DNA of 64,000 nt from JBEIHX01 sp040381075 (lineage in GTDB: Bacteria > Pseudomonadota > Alphaproteobacteria > Caulobacterales > Aquidulcibacteraceae), in assembly GCA_040381075.1 (NCBI GenBank), contig JBEIHX010000001.1:124001-188000 (forward strand). Direction: 5' to 3'. Shown here one piece after another: positions 45,504 through 55,285 of this stretch (its first letter is position 1; each line of letters begins with the position of its first letter). The position numbers and the translations under genes were made by a program. The notes beneath the pieces are model-generated. The model saw nothing but the letters and a program-made list of their open reading frames with translations, was not told where the DNA came from and did not search any database.

Positions 45504-47288
45504 ATGCACCCTTACCGTACGCATACCTGCGGCGCGCTGCGGCGCGCCGATGTCGGCGCCGATGTCCGCCTGTCCGGCTGGATCCATCGCAAGCGCGATC
45601 ATGGCGGCGTGCTGTTCATTGATCTGCGCGACCACTTCGGCATCGTGCAGATCGTCGCCGGCCCCAGCAATCCGCATTTTGGCCTGTTGGAACGCCTGCG
45701 GGCCGAATCAGTGATTTCGGTCACGGGCGAGGTGATTGCGCGCGACGCGAAAAGCGTGAACGCCGATCTCGCCACCGGCGAGATAGAACTGCGTGTGCAT
45801 GCAGTCGAGGTGCTGTCTGAAGTCCGCCAGGAGTTGCCGCTGCCGGTGTTCGGGGAGCCTGATTATCCCGAAGACCTCAGGCTGAAATATCGGTTTCTTG
45901 ACCTGCGCCGCGAGACGCTTCACCGCAACATCATGCTGCGGTCTGCGGTGATTTCCTCCCTGCGCCGGCGCATGATCGACCAGGGGTTCATGGAGTTTCA
46001 GACGCCGATCCTGACGGCCTCGAGCCCGGAGGGCGCGCGCGACTTTCTGGTGCCCAGCCGCCTGCATCCCGGCAAGTTTTACGCCCTGCCCCAGGCGCCC
46101 CAGCAGTTCAAACAGCTGCTGATGGTGGCCGGGTTCGATCGATACTTCCAGATTGCGCCCTGTTTCCGCGATGAGGACGCCCGCGCCGATCGCAGTCCCG
46201 GCGAATTCTATCAGCTTGATTTTGAGATGAGTTTCGTCACCCAGGAAGACGTGTTCGCGGCCATCGAACCCGTGCTGGCAGGGGTTTTTGCGGAGTTCGG
46301 TCAGGGCCGTGCGGTGACGGCGGCGCCGTTCCCGCGCATCGCCTACCGGGACGCCATCCGCAAGTACGGATCAGACAAGCCCGATCTGCGCAATCCAATC
46401 GAGATGCAGGATGTATCGGAGAGTTTCCGCGGATCCGGCTTCAAGGTCTTCGCCAGTCTCCTGGAGAAGGAGGGGCACGCCGTGTGGGCCATCCCGGCGC
46501 CGGGCGGCGGCGCACGGGCTTTTTGCGACAGAATGAACGCCTGGGCGCAGGGCGAGGGGCAGCCTGGACTGGGCTATATCTTTTGGCGGGACGGCGAGGA
46601 TGGGGCCGCTGGACCGATCGCGAAGAATATCGGTCCGGAGCGCTGTGATGCGATCCGCGCCCAATTGGGGCTTGGGTCCGGCGATGCGTGCTTTTTCGTC
46701 GCGGGCAAGCCTGCCGACTTCTACCGTTTCGCCGGTGCGGCGCGCACCCGGGTGGGCGCTGATCTCGGGCTGGTGGACACCGACCAGTTCAAGTTCTGCT
46801 GGATCGTCGACTTTCCGATGTTTGAGTGGAACGAGGACGAGAAGAAGATTGATTTCTCGCACAATCCCTTCTCGATGCCGCAGGGCGGCATGGACGCCCT
46901 GCTCACCCAGCACCCGCTCGATGTGCTCGCGTACCAATATGACATCGTGTGCAACGGTGTTGAACTGTCCTCTGGCGCCATCCGCAACCATCGCCCGGAG
47001 ATCATGCTGAAGGCGTTTGAGATCGCCGGGTATGGTCCTGAGGTCGTGGAGGCGAAGTTTGGCGGCATGCTCAACGCCTTCCGCTATGGCGCGCCGCCCC
47101 ACGGCGGGTCCGCGCCGGGCATCGACCGGATCGTCATGCTGCTGGCTGGCGCCCAGAACATCCGCGAAGTGATTGTTTTCCCGCTGAACCAGCAGGCGCA
47201 GGACCTGATGATGCAGGCCCCGAACGATGTGACCACCCGGCAATTGCGGGAATTGTCGATCCGCGTCATCGCACAGGAAAAGACGTAG
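45504..47288 (+). CDS. aspS: Aspartyl-tRNA synthetase
   Basis: This 594-residue class II synthetase has an OB-fold anticodon-binding domain (about 1-110) and a catalytic core with motif 2 ([24 protein letters not shown], quoted in part as [15 protein letters not shown]). A GAD insertion domain of bacterial type and motif 3 ([16 protein letters not shown]) complete it. The [12 protein letters not shown] start is typical. Whether it is discriminating or also charges tRNA-Asn cannot be settled here because gatCAB is outside the window. A TTGACA hexamer at 45406-45411 may be a -35 element, although no good -10 accompanies it. Confidence 0.97.
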   Translation: MHPYRTHTCGALRRADVGADVRLSGWIHRKRDHGGVLFIDLRDHFGIVQIVAGPSNPHFGLLERLRAESVISVTGEVIARDAKSVNADLATGEIELRVHAVEVLSEVRQELPLPVFGEPDYPEDLRLKYRFLDLRRETLHRNIMLRSAVISSLRRRMIDQGFMEFQTPILTASSPEGARDFLVPSRLHPGKFYALPQAPQQFKQLLMVAGFDRYFQIAPCFRDEDARADRSPGEFYQLDFEMSFVTQEDVFAAIEPVLAGVFAEFGQGRAVTAAPFPRIAYRDAIRKYGSDKPDLRNPIEMQDVSESFRGSGFKVFASLLEKEGHAVWAIPAPGGGARAFCDRMNAWAQGEGQPGLGYIFWRDGEDGAAGPIAKNIGPERCDAIRAQLGLGSGDACFFVAGKPADFYRFAGAARTRVGADLGLVDTDQFKFCWIVDFPMFEWNEDEKKIDFSHNPFSMPQGGMDALLTQHPLDVLAYQYDIVCNGVELSSGAIRNHRPEIMLKAFEIAGYGPEVVEAKFGGMLNAFRYGAPPHGGSAPGIDRIVMLLAGAQNIREVIVFPLNQQAQDLMMQAPNDVTTRQLRELSIRVIAQEKT

Positions 47289-47576
47289 GCCGCCGCGCGC
47301 GGCGCGTCGGTCCCCGGTCGATCCGGGCGCTTGATCAGGGCGCTTATCCCGAGGTCCGGTCTGACGTCAGAACGGGCGTCGATCTCGGGCCTGCGTCGCG
47401 CCCCGCATAACGGACCGCCCCCGCATGAAGCCCCACAATGAGGCCTCGATTGGCGCGTAGTGTTTCAATACTCGCCGGTTCGTGGTGAGCGGAGGCCAAT
47501 CCTCATCGGACCTTGGCTGAAGCCTGGCTGGCGCCGGGAGACGGCGCGCTGGCGCCAAACGGGTGAGGCGATACGG

Positions 47577-47735
47577 ATGTGGATGGTCTGGCTCGGCCTG
47601 ATGCTGATCGGCGCCTGCGCCATACTTGTGCTTGGCCTCACCTGCGCTGCGCGCGACGGGGAGGACGACGAACTGAGCGGAACGGTCAATACCGGCGCTC
47701 TGGGGGGACGCTTTCTTGATGATGACGATCGCTGA
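47577..47735 (+). CDS. Possible 52-residue single-pass membrane protein
   Basis: The frame opens MWMVWLGLMLIGACAILVL, a clear membrane helix, and ends in a hydrophilic acidic tail (ARDGEDDELSG then LDDDDR). A GTGAGG sequence 10-15 bases before the ATG could serve as a ribosome site. I do not recognise a family. The frame continues upstream of this ATG but without hydrophobic or conserved character. The stop codon coincides with the first unit of an 11-bp repeat array. Its sequence shape supports a real small protein, but nothing else does. Confidence 0.45.
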   Translation: MWMVWLGLMLIGACAILVLGLTCAARDGEDDELSGTVNTGALGGRFLDDDDR

Positions 47736-47793
47736 CCCGGCGCTGACCCGGCGCTGACCCGGCGCTGACCCGGCGCTGACCCGGCGCTGACCG
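47731..47793. repeat. 11-bp tandem repeat, five full copies
   Basis: GCTGACCCGGC begins at 47731, 47742, 47753, 47764 and 47775, with a partial copy at 47786. The TGA in the first unit is the stop codon of the small ORF that precedes it. Confidence 0.95.
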
Positions 47794-47917
47794 GGGCCCC
47801 CCTGCGCCACGCGGCTCGCCCCCTGCTGGCGGCCGCGACGCGATTGGCTGGGCGCGCTGGGCGCGGCTGAGGCGGCGTTGGTGCAGAGGGGCTGCCGGCC
47901 ACGATCTGGGCCGGTCG

Positions 47918-48145
47918 TTGCGCGTATGTCAGGGCCTCAGGTGGGGCGCCAGGTTCGGGTCCGCGGTCAGGGTCCGGAGCCGGAGGCCTGGCGGGTTTGC
48001 GCCGAACTGGGCCAGGCAGGGCCATCTGACGGGACGTGTCTGGATCGTGCTCAGTCTGGTCGGTCTGACCGCCGTGGCGGTGGCCGGCATGCACCTCACG
48101 ATCGATGATGATCCCTATGCGCCGAGATCCTGGGCCGTTCCTTGA
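47918..48145 (+). CDS. Possible small membrane ORF upstream of glyQ
   Basis: The frame has a TTG start and up to 75 codons. Only the last 40 residues look protein-like: RVWIVLSLVGLTAVAVAG is a good membrane helix, followed by MHLTIDDDPYAPRSWAVP. No convincing start codon or ribosome site is present, so the true start is unknown. No family is recognised. The stop codon overlaps the -35 of the putative glyQ promoter. Confidence 0.28.
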   Translation: MRVCQGLRWGARFGSAVRVRSRRPGGFAPNWARQGHLTGRVWIVLSLVGLTAVAVAGMHLTIDDDPYAPRSWAVP

Positions 48146-48170
48146 TCCCGAAGGCGCGCGCGGCTAGGGT
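48142..48170 (+). promoter_or_regulatory. Probable glyQ operon promoter
   Basis: TTGATCC (48142-48148), a 14-base spacer and GCTAGGGT (48163-48170) resemble the Caulobacter-type promoter, with the same TAGGGT -10 seen before rpmG. The predicted transcript would begin about 38 bases before the glyQ ATG. Confidence 0.5.
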
Positions 48171-48214
48171 CTGCGCCCCTTTCCCGGGGAGTCACGGTCG
48201 GAGGCAGGCGCGTC

Positions 48215-49114
48215 ATGGGAGATCAGGCGCGACGCGTGCGGGATCCCGCGCGCTCGTTTCAAGAGGTCATCCTGCGCCTTCAGACCTATTGGGCGCAACA
48301 CGGCTGCGCTGTGCTGCAACCCTACGACATGGAGGTCGGGGCAGGCACCCTGCATCCGGCGACAACGCTGCGCGCCCTTGGCCCAAGACCATGGCGCGCC
48401 GCCTATGTCCAGCCATCGAGGCGTCCCAAGGACGGACGGTATGGCGAGAATCCGAATCGCCTCCAGCACTACTACCAATTCCAGGTGATCCTGAAGCCCA
48501 ACCCGCCCGATCTTCAAGACCTGTATCTGGCGAGCCTTTACGACATCGGCATTGATCCCATGACGCACGACCTGCGCTTCGTGGAAGATGACTGGGAAAA
48601 CCCCACGGTCGGCGCCTGGGGCCTCGGCTGGGAGGTGTGGTGCGACGGCATGGAGGTGAGCCAGTACACGTATTTTCAGCAGGTGGGCGGTCTCGATGTG
48701 CGCCCGGTGTCCGGCGAGCTCACCTACGGTCTTGAGCGCCTCGCCATGTACGTCCTCGGCTATGACCGCGTCTATGACATGCCCTACAACGATCCCGCGA
48801 GCGCCACGCCGCTCACCTATGGGGACGTCTTCCTGCGCAACGAGCAGCAGCAGTCGCGCTTCAATTTCGAACTGTCTGATCCGGATATGATCGCCCGCTG
48901 GTTCGCCGACGCCGAGGCGCAGGCGCAACGTCTGCTCGCGGCCGGCTGCGTTCTGCCGGCGTTCGATTACACCCTGAAGGCAAGCCATCTGTTCAATCTT
49001 CTGGATGCGCGCGGGGTGGTATCGCCCACGGAGCGTCAGAGTTTCATCGCGCGGGTGCGCGATCTGGCGAAGGGCTGCGCGCAGGCCTGGGAGAGCCTGG
49101 AGAAAGCGGCATGA
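48215..49114 (+). CDS. glyQ: Glycyl-tRNA synthetase alpha subunit
   Basis: This 299-residue class II catalytic subunit of the alpha2beta2 glycyl-tRNA synthetase is highly conserved. [36 protein letters not shown] and [20 protein letters not shown] are unmistakable, and [12 protein letters not shown] follows. The ATG at 48215 is used. The stop overlaps the next small gene by four bases (ATGA). The beta subunit follows after that gene. Confidence 0.97.
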   Translation: MGDQARRVRDPARSFQEVILRLQTYWAQHGCAVLQPYDMEVGAGTLHPATTLRALGPRPWRAAYVQPSRRPKDGRYGENPNRLQHYYQFQVILKPNPPDLQDLYLASLYDIGIDPMTHDLRFVEDDWENPTVGAWGLGWEVWCDGMEVSQYTYFQQVGGLDVRPVSGELTYGLERLAMYVLGYDRVYDMPYNDPASATPLTYGDVFLRNEQQQSRFNFELSDPDMIARWFADAEAQAQRLLAAGCVLPAFDYTLKASHLFNLLDARGVVSPTERQSFIARVRDLAKGCAQAWESLEKAA

Positions 49115-49518
49115 AATCCGAAACACTTGAGCTGCGATTCGAACCTGACGACGTCAGTTTTGCGGTGGCTGACCGAGCGGAAGACCGCCCGCCTGCGCTG
49201 GTCATCCTGATCTCAGCCGATGCCGAGGCCGACAGCGCCAGTGCAGAAGCGGTCATGGCGGTGCGGGCGAAGCGTCCGGGCGAGGCGGCCGGCCCCTCGG
49301 TGATCGGCGAGGTCAATGTCGAGTCGCGCGGCAAGATGCGGGTTGACCTCGCGACGGACGAACTCCGGTTCGAGCATCTGCGCCGACTGCTTGAAAGCCC
49401 CTTCGCCTACGAGGGCGAGTTCACGCTGCATCTGGCTCAGCCGGTCGATTTTAACGCGCCTGGTCATGCTGGGGTTCAGATCGTGGCGTATGACTTCATG
49501 ATGCACCGGGAAGATTGA
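49111..49518 (+). CDS. Conserved-looking hypothetical between glyQ and glyS
   Basis: This 135-residue protein is soluble by composition and has no signal peptide or membrane helix. I do not recognise a family. The second half has a regular mixed pattern ([20 protein letters not shown] then [19 protein letters not shown]) suggestive of a beta-rich fold. The ATGA overlap with glyQ and the same orientation make it a translated operon member. Its position between the two synthetase subunits raises the possibility of a link to glycyl-tRNA synthetase, but that is inference only. Confidence 0.75.
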   Translation: MKSETLELRFEPDDVSFAVADRAEDRPPALVILISADAEADSASAEAVMAVRAKRPGEAAGPSVIGEVNVESRGKMRVDLATDELRFEHLRRLLESPFAYEGEFTLHLAQPVDFNAPGHAGVQIVAYDFMMHRED

Positions 49519-49593
49519 TGTCGCGCGCGTCTGCGCTGCATCGCCTGCCTGCCACACTCCTCCCGTCGGGCCGTCTGCGAAAGCCGAACACCC

Positions 49594-51753
49594 ATGCCGC
49601 AACTGTTTCTGGAATTCATCAGCGAGGAGATGCCGGCGCGCATGCAGACGCGCGCCGGCGCAGATCTTGAACGTCTTCTCACGGAGCGTCTTGCGGCCGA
49701 GGGATTCGCGCCGGAAAGCGTCACGGCCTATGTGAGCCCGCGTCGTCTCGCCATCGTTGCACAGGGCGTCGCGGCGGTGTCCGCGCCCGTACGCGAGGAA
49801 AGGAAGGGCCCGCGCGTGGGAGCGCCGGAAGGCGCGATTGCGGGCTTTCTGCGCAGCGCCGGTCTTGCAAGCCTGGATGAGGCCCAGGTGATCGAGGACA
49901 GGAAGGGCGCCTATTATGTTGCGGTCGTGCAGCGTCCGGGACGCCGTGTGCAGGAGGTCATCGGACCTGTTGTCGCCGACATTGTGCGGGGCTTTCCGTG
50001 GCCGAAGTCGATGCGGTGGGGCGAGGGTGATCTGCGCTGGGTGCGCCCGCTGCATCGCATCGTCTGCCTGTTCGACGGCGCAGTGGCGCCGGTGACGCTC
50101 GATGGCGTCAGCGTCGGCAATGAGACCGTCGGGCACCGCTTCCATGCGCCCGGGCTGATCCGGGTCAGTGATTTCGCCAGTTACAAGGCCCGCCTTGGCG
50201 AAGCGCGCGTCATGATTGATGCGGCGGACCGCAGGGCGCGCATCCAGGAAACGGCGCGCGCGGCCTGTGCGGCGCGTGGCCTCGAGCTGGTCGAGGACGC
50301 CGGCCTGCTGGACGAGACGGCGGGGCTGACGGAATGGCCTGTCGTTGTGATGGGCGACATGGATCCAGCCTTCCTGGACCTGCCGGGCGAGGTCATCCGG
50401 CTTACCATGCGCACCCACCAGAAGTACTTCGCGGTGCGGGACCCGAAGACCGGCCGGCTCGCGCCGCACTTCGTCACCGTCGCCAATATCGAGGCTGCAG
50501 ATGGGGGGCGCGCGATCGCGGCCGGAAATGCGCGCGTCCTGAGCGCACGTTTGAATGATGCGCGCTACTTCTGGGATCTTGACCGCCGCGCGTCCCTGGA
50601 AGCGCGTGTGGCGCGGCTCGATCGGATCGTCTTCCACCAGCGCCTTGGCAGTATCGGCGACAAGGTGCGCCGCATGGAGACGCTCGCCGCCCGGCTGGCC
50701 CCCCTCGTCGGATGCGATCCGGATCTGGCGCAGCGCGCCGCACGCCTCGCGAAGGCGGATCTTGTGACCGAAACGGTCGGCGAGTTTCCGGAGCTGCAGG
50801 GTCAGATCGGACGACAGCTTGGCGAGCTTGAAGGTCTGGATGGGGCGCTCGCTGCGGCGATTGAGGATCATTACCGCCCGCAGGGCCCCCATGACCGGAT
50901 CCCCGGCCATCCGCTCGCGGTCTGCGTGGCGCTTGCCGACAAGCTCGACAGCCTTGCCGGCTTCTGGGCGATCGGCGAGAAGCCAACCGGATCCAGCGAT
51001 CCCTTTGCGTTGCGCCGGGCGGCCTTGGGTGTTGTCCGGATCATCCTCGAGCATGGCCTGCGCATCGCGCTGACTGGCGCCCCGCAGGACGGCCCAAACC
51101 GACAGGTTGGAGGCTGTGAAGGGGCAGGCGTGCTCGCCTGGGCGATCGAGACATATCGATGCGGGCCCGCCCAGCCTGGTCCCGCCTGTGCGGATGCGGC
51201 TGGCGCGGATGAGCTTGCGGCCAGCCTCTTCGGCTTTTTGACCGACCGTTTGCGCATTCAGTTGCGTGATCTCGGCAGGCGCCATGACCACATCGACGCC
51301 ATACTGGCGCTGGGCGACGACGATCTGGTGCGGGTGGTCGCCCGAATCGAGGCGCTGGAGCGGTTCCTGGCGACGTCCGACGGGATCAACCTGCTCGCCG
51401 GGTACCGGCGAGCAGCGAATATTCTCAGGGCGGAAGAGAAAAAGGAGCCTGGTCTGGCCGAGCGTCTGCGCGAGGCGCCGCGTGGCGTCGGACCCGACGC
51501 GCCGCCGGCGCAAAGCGGGCTTGCCGCGGCGCTTGCGGGGGCGAAAGCGACCGCCGGCGCGGCGCTCGCCGGGGAAGCCTTCGAAGATGCGATGGCGGCG
51601 CTCGCCGCCCTGCGCCCTGCGGTTGACCGCTTCTTCAGCGAGGTGATGGTCAATGATGATGATCCCGCAGTGCGGTTCAACCGCCTTGCGCTGTTGTCTG
51701 ATCTGCGCGCAGTGCTGCATCAGGCGGCGGATTTTTCGAAGCTGGAGGGGTGA
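49594..51753 (+). CDS. glyS: Glycyl-tRNA synthetase beta subunit
   Basis: This 719-residue tRNA-binding subunit opens PQLFLEFISEEMPARMQ and contains the family segments PKSMRWGEGDLRWVRPLH, RTHQKYFAV and ANIEAADGG. HD-like and anticodon-binding domains fill the C-terminal half, and VMVNDDDPAVRFNRLALL lies near the end. It abuts ppdK with no intervening base. A 1,049-codon frame on the opposite strand is a codon-bias shadow of this gene and its neighbours. Confidence 0.97.
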   Translation: MPQLFLEFISEEMPARMQTRAGADLERLLTERLAAEGFAPESVTAYVSPRRLAIVAQGVAAVSAPVREERKGPRVGAPEGAIAGFLRSAGLASLDEAQVIEDRKGAYYVAVVQRPGRRVQEVIGPVVADIVRGFPWPKSMRWGEGDLRWVRPLHRIVCLFDGAVAPVTLDGVSVGNETVGHRFHAPGLIRVSDFASYKARLGEARVMIDAADRRARIQETARAACAARGLELVEDAGLLDETAGLTEWPVVVMGDMDPAFLDLPGEVIRLTMRTHQKYFAVRDPKTGRLAPHFVTVANIEAADGGRAIAAGNARVLSARLNDARYFWDLDRRASLEARVARLDRIVFHQRLGSIGDKVRRMETLAARLAPLVGCDPDLAQRAARLAKADLVTETVGEFPELQGQIGRQLGELEGLDGALAAAIEDHYRPQGPHDRIPGHPLAVCVALADKLDSLAGFWAIGEKPTGSSDPFALRRAALGVVRIILEHGLRIALTGAPQDGPNRQVGGCEGAGVLAWAIETYRCGPAQPGPACADAAGADELAASLFGFLTDRLRIQLRDLGRRHDHIDAILALGDDDLVRVVARIEALERFLATSDGINLLAGYRRAANILRAEEKKEPGLAERLREAPRGVGPDAPPAQSGLAAALAGAKATAGAALAGEAFEDAMAALAALRPAVDRFFSEVMVNDDDPAVRFNRLALLSDLRAVLHQAADFSKLEG

Positions 51754-54423
51754 ATGAGCGGGACGCGCTGGGTCTACAGCTTCGGCGGCGGGGCGGCCGA
51801 TGGCGAGGCGAGCATGAAGAACCTGCTCGGAGGCAAGGGCGCCAATCTCGCGGAGATGAGCACCCTCGGCCTGCCGGTGCCGCCCGGCTTCACCGTCACG
51901 ACCGAGGCCTGCAACGCCTTCTATGCCGGGGGACGTCAGTTTCCGGACGGCCTCGCAGCACAGGTTGAGACGGCCCTGGCCAAAGTTGAGGCAATTGTCG
52001 GCAAGCGGTTTGGTGACGTGGAGCGTCCCCTGCTTGTGTCCGTGCGATCCGGTGCGCGCGCCTCGATGCCTGGAATGATGGATACCGTGCTCAATCTCGG
52101 TCTGAATGACGCGACGGTTGAGGGGCTTGCGGCGCAGAGCGGCGACGCCAGATTTGCGTGGGACAGCTACCGACGGTTCATTCACATGTATGCGAGCGTC
52201 GTTCTGGGCGTGGCGCATCAGAATTTTGAGGAGATCCTGGACGACGCGAAGGAAAGCAAGGGCGTTGATCTCGACACGGATCTCGACGCAGATGACTGGC
52301 GCGCGCTCGTTGTGCGCTACAAGGCCGCCATCGCGAAGGCCCACGGGCAGGAGTTTCCGCAAGATCCGCAGGCACAGCTGTGGGGCGCGATTGGCGCGGT
52401 GTTCAACAGCTGGATGAACAAGCGCGCGATCGACTATCGCCGCCTTTACGACATTCCCGAGAGCTGGGGCACGGCGGTGAACGTGCAGGCCATGGTGTTC
52501 GGCAACATGGGACAGGCGTCGGCCACCGGCGTCGCCTTCACGCGCGATCCTTCAACGGGAGAACGCACCTTCTATGGCGAATACCTGCAGAACGCCCAGG
52601 GCGAGGACGTCGTGGCCGGCATCCGCACGCCCAATCCCCTGACGGTCCGCGCCAAACAGGCGCTGGGGTCAAAGGCGGCCGCGCTTGAGGAGGCGATGCC
52701 TGAGGTGTTCGCCCAGCTCGACGCCGCCGCGCAGCGCCTTGAGGCGCACTATCGCGACATGCAGGACATCGAGTTCACGGTCGAGAAGGGCGTTCTGTAC
52801 ATGCTGCAGACGCGCAACGCCAAGCGAACGGCCAGGGCCGCCGTCAAGATCGCGGTTGACCTCGTCGCCGAGGGCAAGATCAGCCAAAGCGAGGCCGTGC
52901 TGCGGGTCGACCCGAACGCACTTGATCAATTGCTGCATCCCACGATTGATCCGGCCTGGAAGCGTGACGTCATCTCTACTGGTCTTGCTGCCTCGCCCGG
53001 CGCGGCGAGCGGGGCCATCGTCTTTGACGCGGACGAAGCCGAGGCGCTGGCGAGGGCCAAACAGGACGTGATCCTGGTGCGGCGCGAAACCAGCCCGGAG
53101 GATATTCATGGCATGCATGCCGCGCGCGCCGTCGTCACCTCCACCGGGGGCATGACCAGTCACGCCGCCGTCGTCGCGCGCGGGATGGGCCGACCGTGCG
53201 TGTGCGGCGCGACGGACCTGCGGGTTGATGCGGCCGCCCAGACTTTTACGGTGCGCGGGCGCACCTTCAGGAAAGGCGACATCATCACCGTCGACGGGAC
53301 GACGGGACAGATCATGGCGGGTGAAGCGCAGATGATCCAGCCGGATCTGTCGGGTGACTTCTCGAAGTTGATGACCTGGGCGGATAGCGTGCGCCGGCTG
53401 AAGGTGCGGGCGAACGCAGAGACCCCGCTTGACGCCCGGGCCGCACGGGAGTTTGGAGCAGAGGGTATCGGTCTTTGCCGGACCGAGCACATGTTCTTCG
53501 ACGCCGGGCGCATTGCGGCTGTGCGCGAAATGATCCTGTCCGATCGCAAAGAGGGCCGGGTGGCGGCGCTGGAGCGGATCGCGCCAATGCAGCGCCAGGA
53601 TTTCGTGGACCTGTTCTCGATCATGGGCGAGTACCCGGTCACGATCCGTCTTTTGGATCCGCCTTTGCATGAGTTCCTGCCCAAGCGCGTGGAAGACGTC
53701 GAGGCAATCGCGGCGGCGACTGGAGTCGACGCGCGCACACTGCTCGCACGCGCGGAAGACCTGCACGAGACCAATCCGATGCTCGGTCACCGCGGTTGCC
53801 GGCTGGGCGTGACCTATCCGGAAATCTACGAGATGCAGGCGCGGGCGATTTTCGAGGCGGCGAGCCTGATCGCCAAAGAGACCGGTAAGCCGCCTCAGCC
53901 GGAAATCATGATTCCCCTTGTTGCGACACGCCGCGAAATCGAGATCCTCAAAGCGCGCATTGACGAAGTTGCGCTTGCGGTCTCAGACCAGACAGGGGTG
54001 AAGGTCGCCTATTCGGTCGGCACCATGATTGAGCTGCCGCGCGCGGCGATCTGTGCTGATGAAATCGCTCTGTCAGCAGAATTCTTTTCATTCGGAACCA
54101 ATGACCTGACGCAGACGACGATTGGCATCTCCCGTGACGATGCGGCGCGCTTCATGAATGCATACGTATCCAGCGGCATTTTTGAGAAAGATCCGTTCGT
54201 ATCGATCGACGTGGCCGGGGTTGGCGCCCTGGTGCGCCTGGGAGTGCAGAAAGGCCGCGGCGCGCGCCCCGAGATCAAGCTCGGCGTGTGCGGTGAACAC
54301 GGAGGCGACCCCGCCTCGATCGATTTCTTTGAGAGTGTCGGCCTCGATTACATTTCGTGTTCGCCCTACCGCGTGCCGATCGCGCGCCTCGCGGCGGCGC
54401 AGGCGGCTTTGCGGCGGGCCTGA
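51754..54423 (+). CDS. ppdK: Pyruvate, phosphate dikinase
   Basis: This 889-residue enzyme interconverts pyruvate, ATP and Pi with PEP, AMP and PPi. An N-terminal nucleotide-binding domain (about 1-340) is followed by the swivelling phospho-histidine domain, with His470 in TSTGGMTSHAAVVARG. Thr468, two residues before it, is the position phosphorylated by the regulatory protein PPDK-RP in other organisms. The C-terminal PEP/pyruvate TIM barrel holds GLCRTEHMFF and the catalytic cysteine in LGVCGEHGGDP. It starts directly after the glyS stop. Together with GTP-type PEPCK, it gives the cell two PEP-forming routes. Confidence 0.96.
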   Translation: MSGTRWVYSFGGGAADGEASMKNLLGGKGANLAEMSTLGLPVPPGFTVTTEACNAFYAGGRQFPDGLAAQVETALAKVEAIVGKRFGDVERPLLVSVRSGARASMPGMMDTVLNLGLNDATVEGLAAQSGDARFAWDSYRRFIHMYASVVLGVAHQNFEEILDDAKESKGVDLDTDLDADDWRALVVRYKAAIAKAHGQEFPQDPQAQLWGAIGAVFNSWMNKRAIDYRRLYDIPESWGTAVNVQAMVFGNMGQASATGVAFTRDPSTGERTFYGEYLQNAQGEDVVAGIRTPNPLTVRAKQALGSKAAALEEAMPEVFAQLDAAAQRLEAHYRDMQDIEFTVEKGVLYMLQTRNAKRTARAAVKIAVDLVAEGKISQSEAVLRVDPNALDQLLHPTIDPAWKRDVISTGLAASPGAASGAIVFDADEAEALARAKQDVILVRRETSPEDIHGMHAARAVVTSTGGMTSHAAVVARGMGRPCVCGATDLRVDAAAQTFTVRGRTFRKGDIITVDGTTGQIMAGEAQMIQPDLSGDFSKLMTWADSVRRLKVRANAETPLDARAAREFGAEGIGLCRTEHMFFDAGRIAAVREMILSDRKEGRVAALERIAPMQRQDFVDLFSIMGEYPVTIRLLDPPLHEFLPKRVEDVEAIAAATGVDARTLLARAEDLHETNPMLGHRGCRLGVTYPEIYEMQARAIFEAASLIAKETGKPPQPEIMIPLVATRREIEILKARIDEVALAVSDQTGVKVAYSVGTMIELPRAAICADEIALSAEFFSFGTNDLTQTTIGISRDDAARFMNAYVSSGIFEKDPFVSIDVAGVGALVRLGVQKGRGARPEIKLGVCGEHGGDPASIDFFESVGLDYISCSPYRVPIARLAAAQAALRRA

Positions 54424-54433
54424 TCGGCTGGCG

Positions 54434-55177
54434 TCACCGGCCGCCCCAGCGGCGGACGGCGCATTCGGAAATCGTGAGGCCGGCGGGAAGCTGGGTTTCT
54501 GCGTCGCCGCAGGCCTGGTTCAGCTGGCGCTGGGAAAGGCCGAGCGCGTAGCGCAGATCCGCACCGGACAGGTTGGCGCCGGCGAAGCTGGCGCGCGCCA
54601 CGCGCGTGCCTTCGAAGCGGGCGCGCCGGAGGTCCGCCCTGGTCAGCCGGGCATTGAGAAGGACTGTGCGCTCGAACTTTGCTCCGCGCGCGCGAACGCC
54701 CTCAAGATCAGCCTTTTCCAGCTTGGCGCCGGACAGGTCTGCGCCGGAAAGGTCGGATCCGACGAAGGAAGCGCCTGCGCCGCTCGCGCCCAGAAAACTT
54801 GCGCGCGCGAGGTTGACCCCGGTGAACGAGGCGCCGGCGATGGTCGCGCCTGAGAAGTTTGCGCCTGTAAAGTCGGCGCCGATGGCCTTGGCTGAGCGCA
54901 AATCCGATCCGGCGAAGCTCGCTTCGGTGAACTTGCCGCCTGTGATTTCGGCTCTGGTCAGGTTTGCACGGGCGAAACTGGCGCGCGTGAAATCGCCGTC
55001 ACGCACCAGGGCGTCCGCCAGTGAGCGTCCGGAGAGGTCGCACCCTGCGCATGCGCCTGAGAAGGCGTGATGAAAGATCACCACCCGTGTCCTCGCGCCT
55101 TGCCAGGCCTGGACCGGGGCGCATGGGACGATCGCGACTGCCGCCAGCGCAAGCGCGGCGCTCCAACGAACTTTCAT
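54434..55177 (-). CDS. Exported pentapeptide-repeat protein A
   Basis: This 247-residue protein has a signal peptide (MKVRWSAALALAAVAIVPC, processed near AQA). About 30 consecutive pentapeptide units of the A(D/N/S)(L/F)xx type span roughly 45-215, predicting a right-handed quadrilateral beta-helix. A CAGCDLSG motif caps the N-terminal end. The C-terminal cap LSQRQLNQACGDAETQLP ends with a Cys after LTIS. These caps are nearly the same in the neighbouring paralogue. The function is unknown; export suggests a periplasmic or surface role rather than gyrase protection. The ATG at 55177 is chosen because the signal peptide starts there. Confidence 0.88.
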   Translation of the reverse strand: MKVRWSAALALAAVAIVPCAPVQAWQGARTRVVIFHHAFSGACAGCDLSGRSLADALVRDGDFTRASFARANLTRAEITGGKFTEASFAGSDLRSAKAIGADFTGANFSGATIAGASFTGVNLARASFLGASGAGASFVGSDLSGADLSGAKLEKADLEGVRARGAKFERTVLLNARLTRADLRRARFEGTRVARASFAGANLSGADLRYALGLSQRQLNQACGDAETQLPAGLTISECAVRRWGGR

Positions 55178-55222
55178 GGCCGAAGCATAGCTGGTTTTTG
55201 CCGAGAGGCCACCGACCCTCAT

Positions 55223-55257
55223 CATTGGCGCTCACCATTGGCGCTGGCTATTGGCCA
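55223..55257. repeat. 13-bp tandem repeat between the pentapeptide genes
   Basis: CATTGGCGCTCAC, CATTGGCGCTGGC and a partial TATTGGCCA follow each other in the 108-base gap upstream of pentapeptide gene A. Confidence 0.8.
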
Positions 55258-55285
55258 CGGCCGCACGGCGACGGTGCTGCCGTGT

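Larger units (their letters stand above)
47289..48214. other. Long region between aspS and glyQ with possible tiny genes
   Basis: These 926 bases contain no gene of known family. They hold a plausible 52-codon membrane ORF (47577-47735), an 11-bp tandem repeat beginning at its stop codon (47731-47793), a weaker small membrane ORF ending at 48145, and the glyQ promoter (48142-48170). I see nothing else recognisable. Confidence 0.6.

Noticed and set aside
49213..52362. 1,049-codon open frame antisense to glyS and its neighbours
   Set aside because: It is a high-GC shadow: it lies entirely opposite well-identified genes, has no recognisable domain and is rich in Arg, His and Gln, as expected from complementing biased codons.
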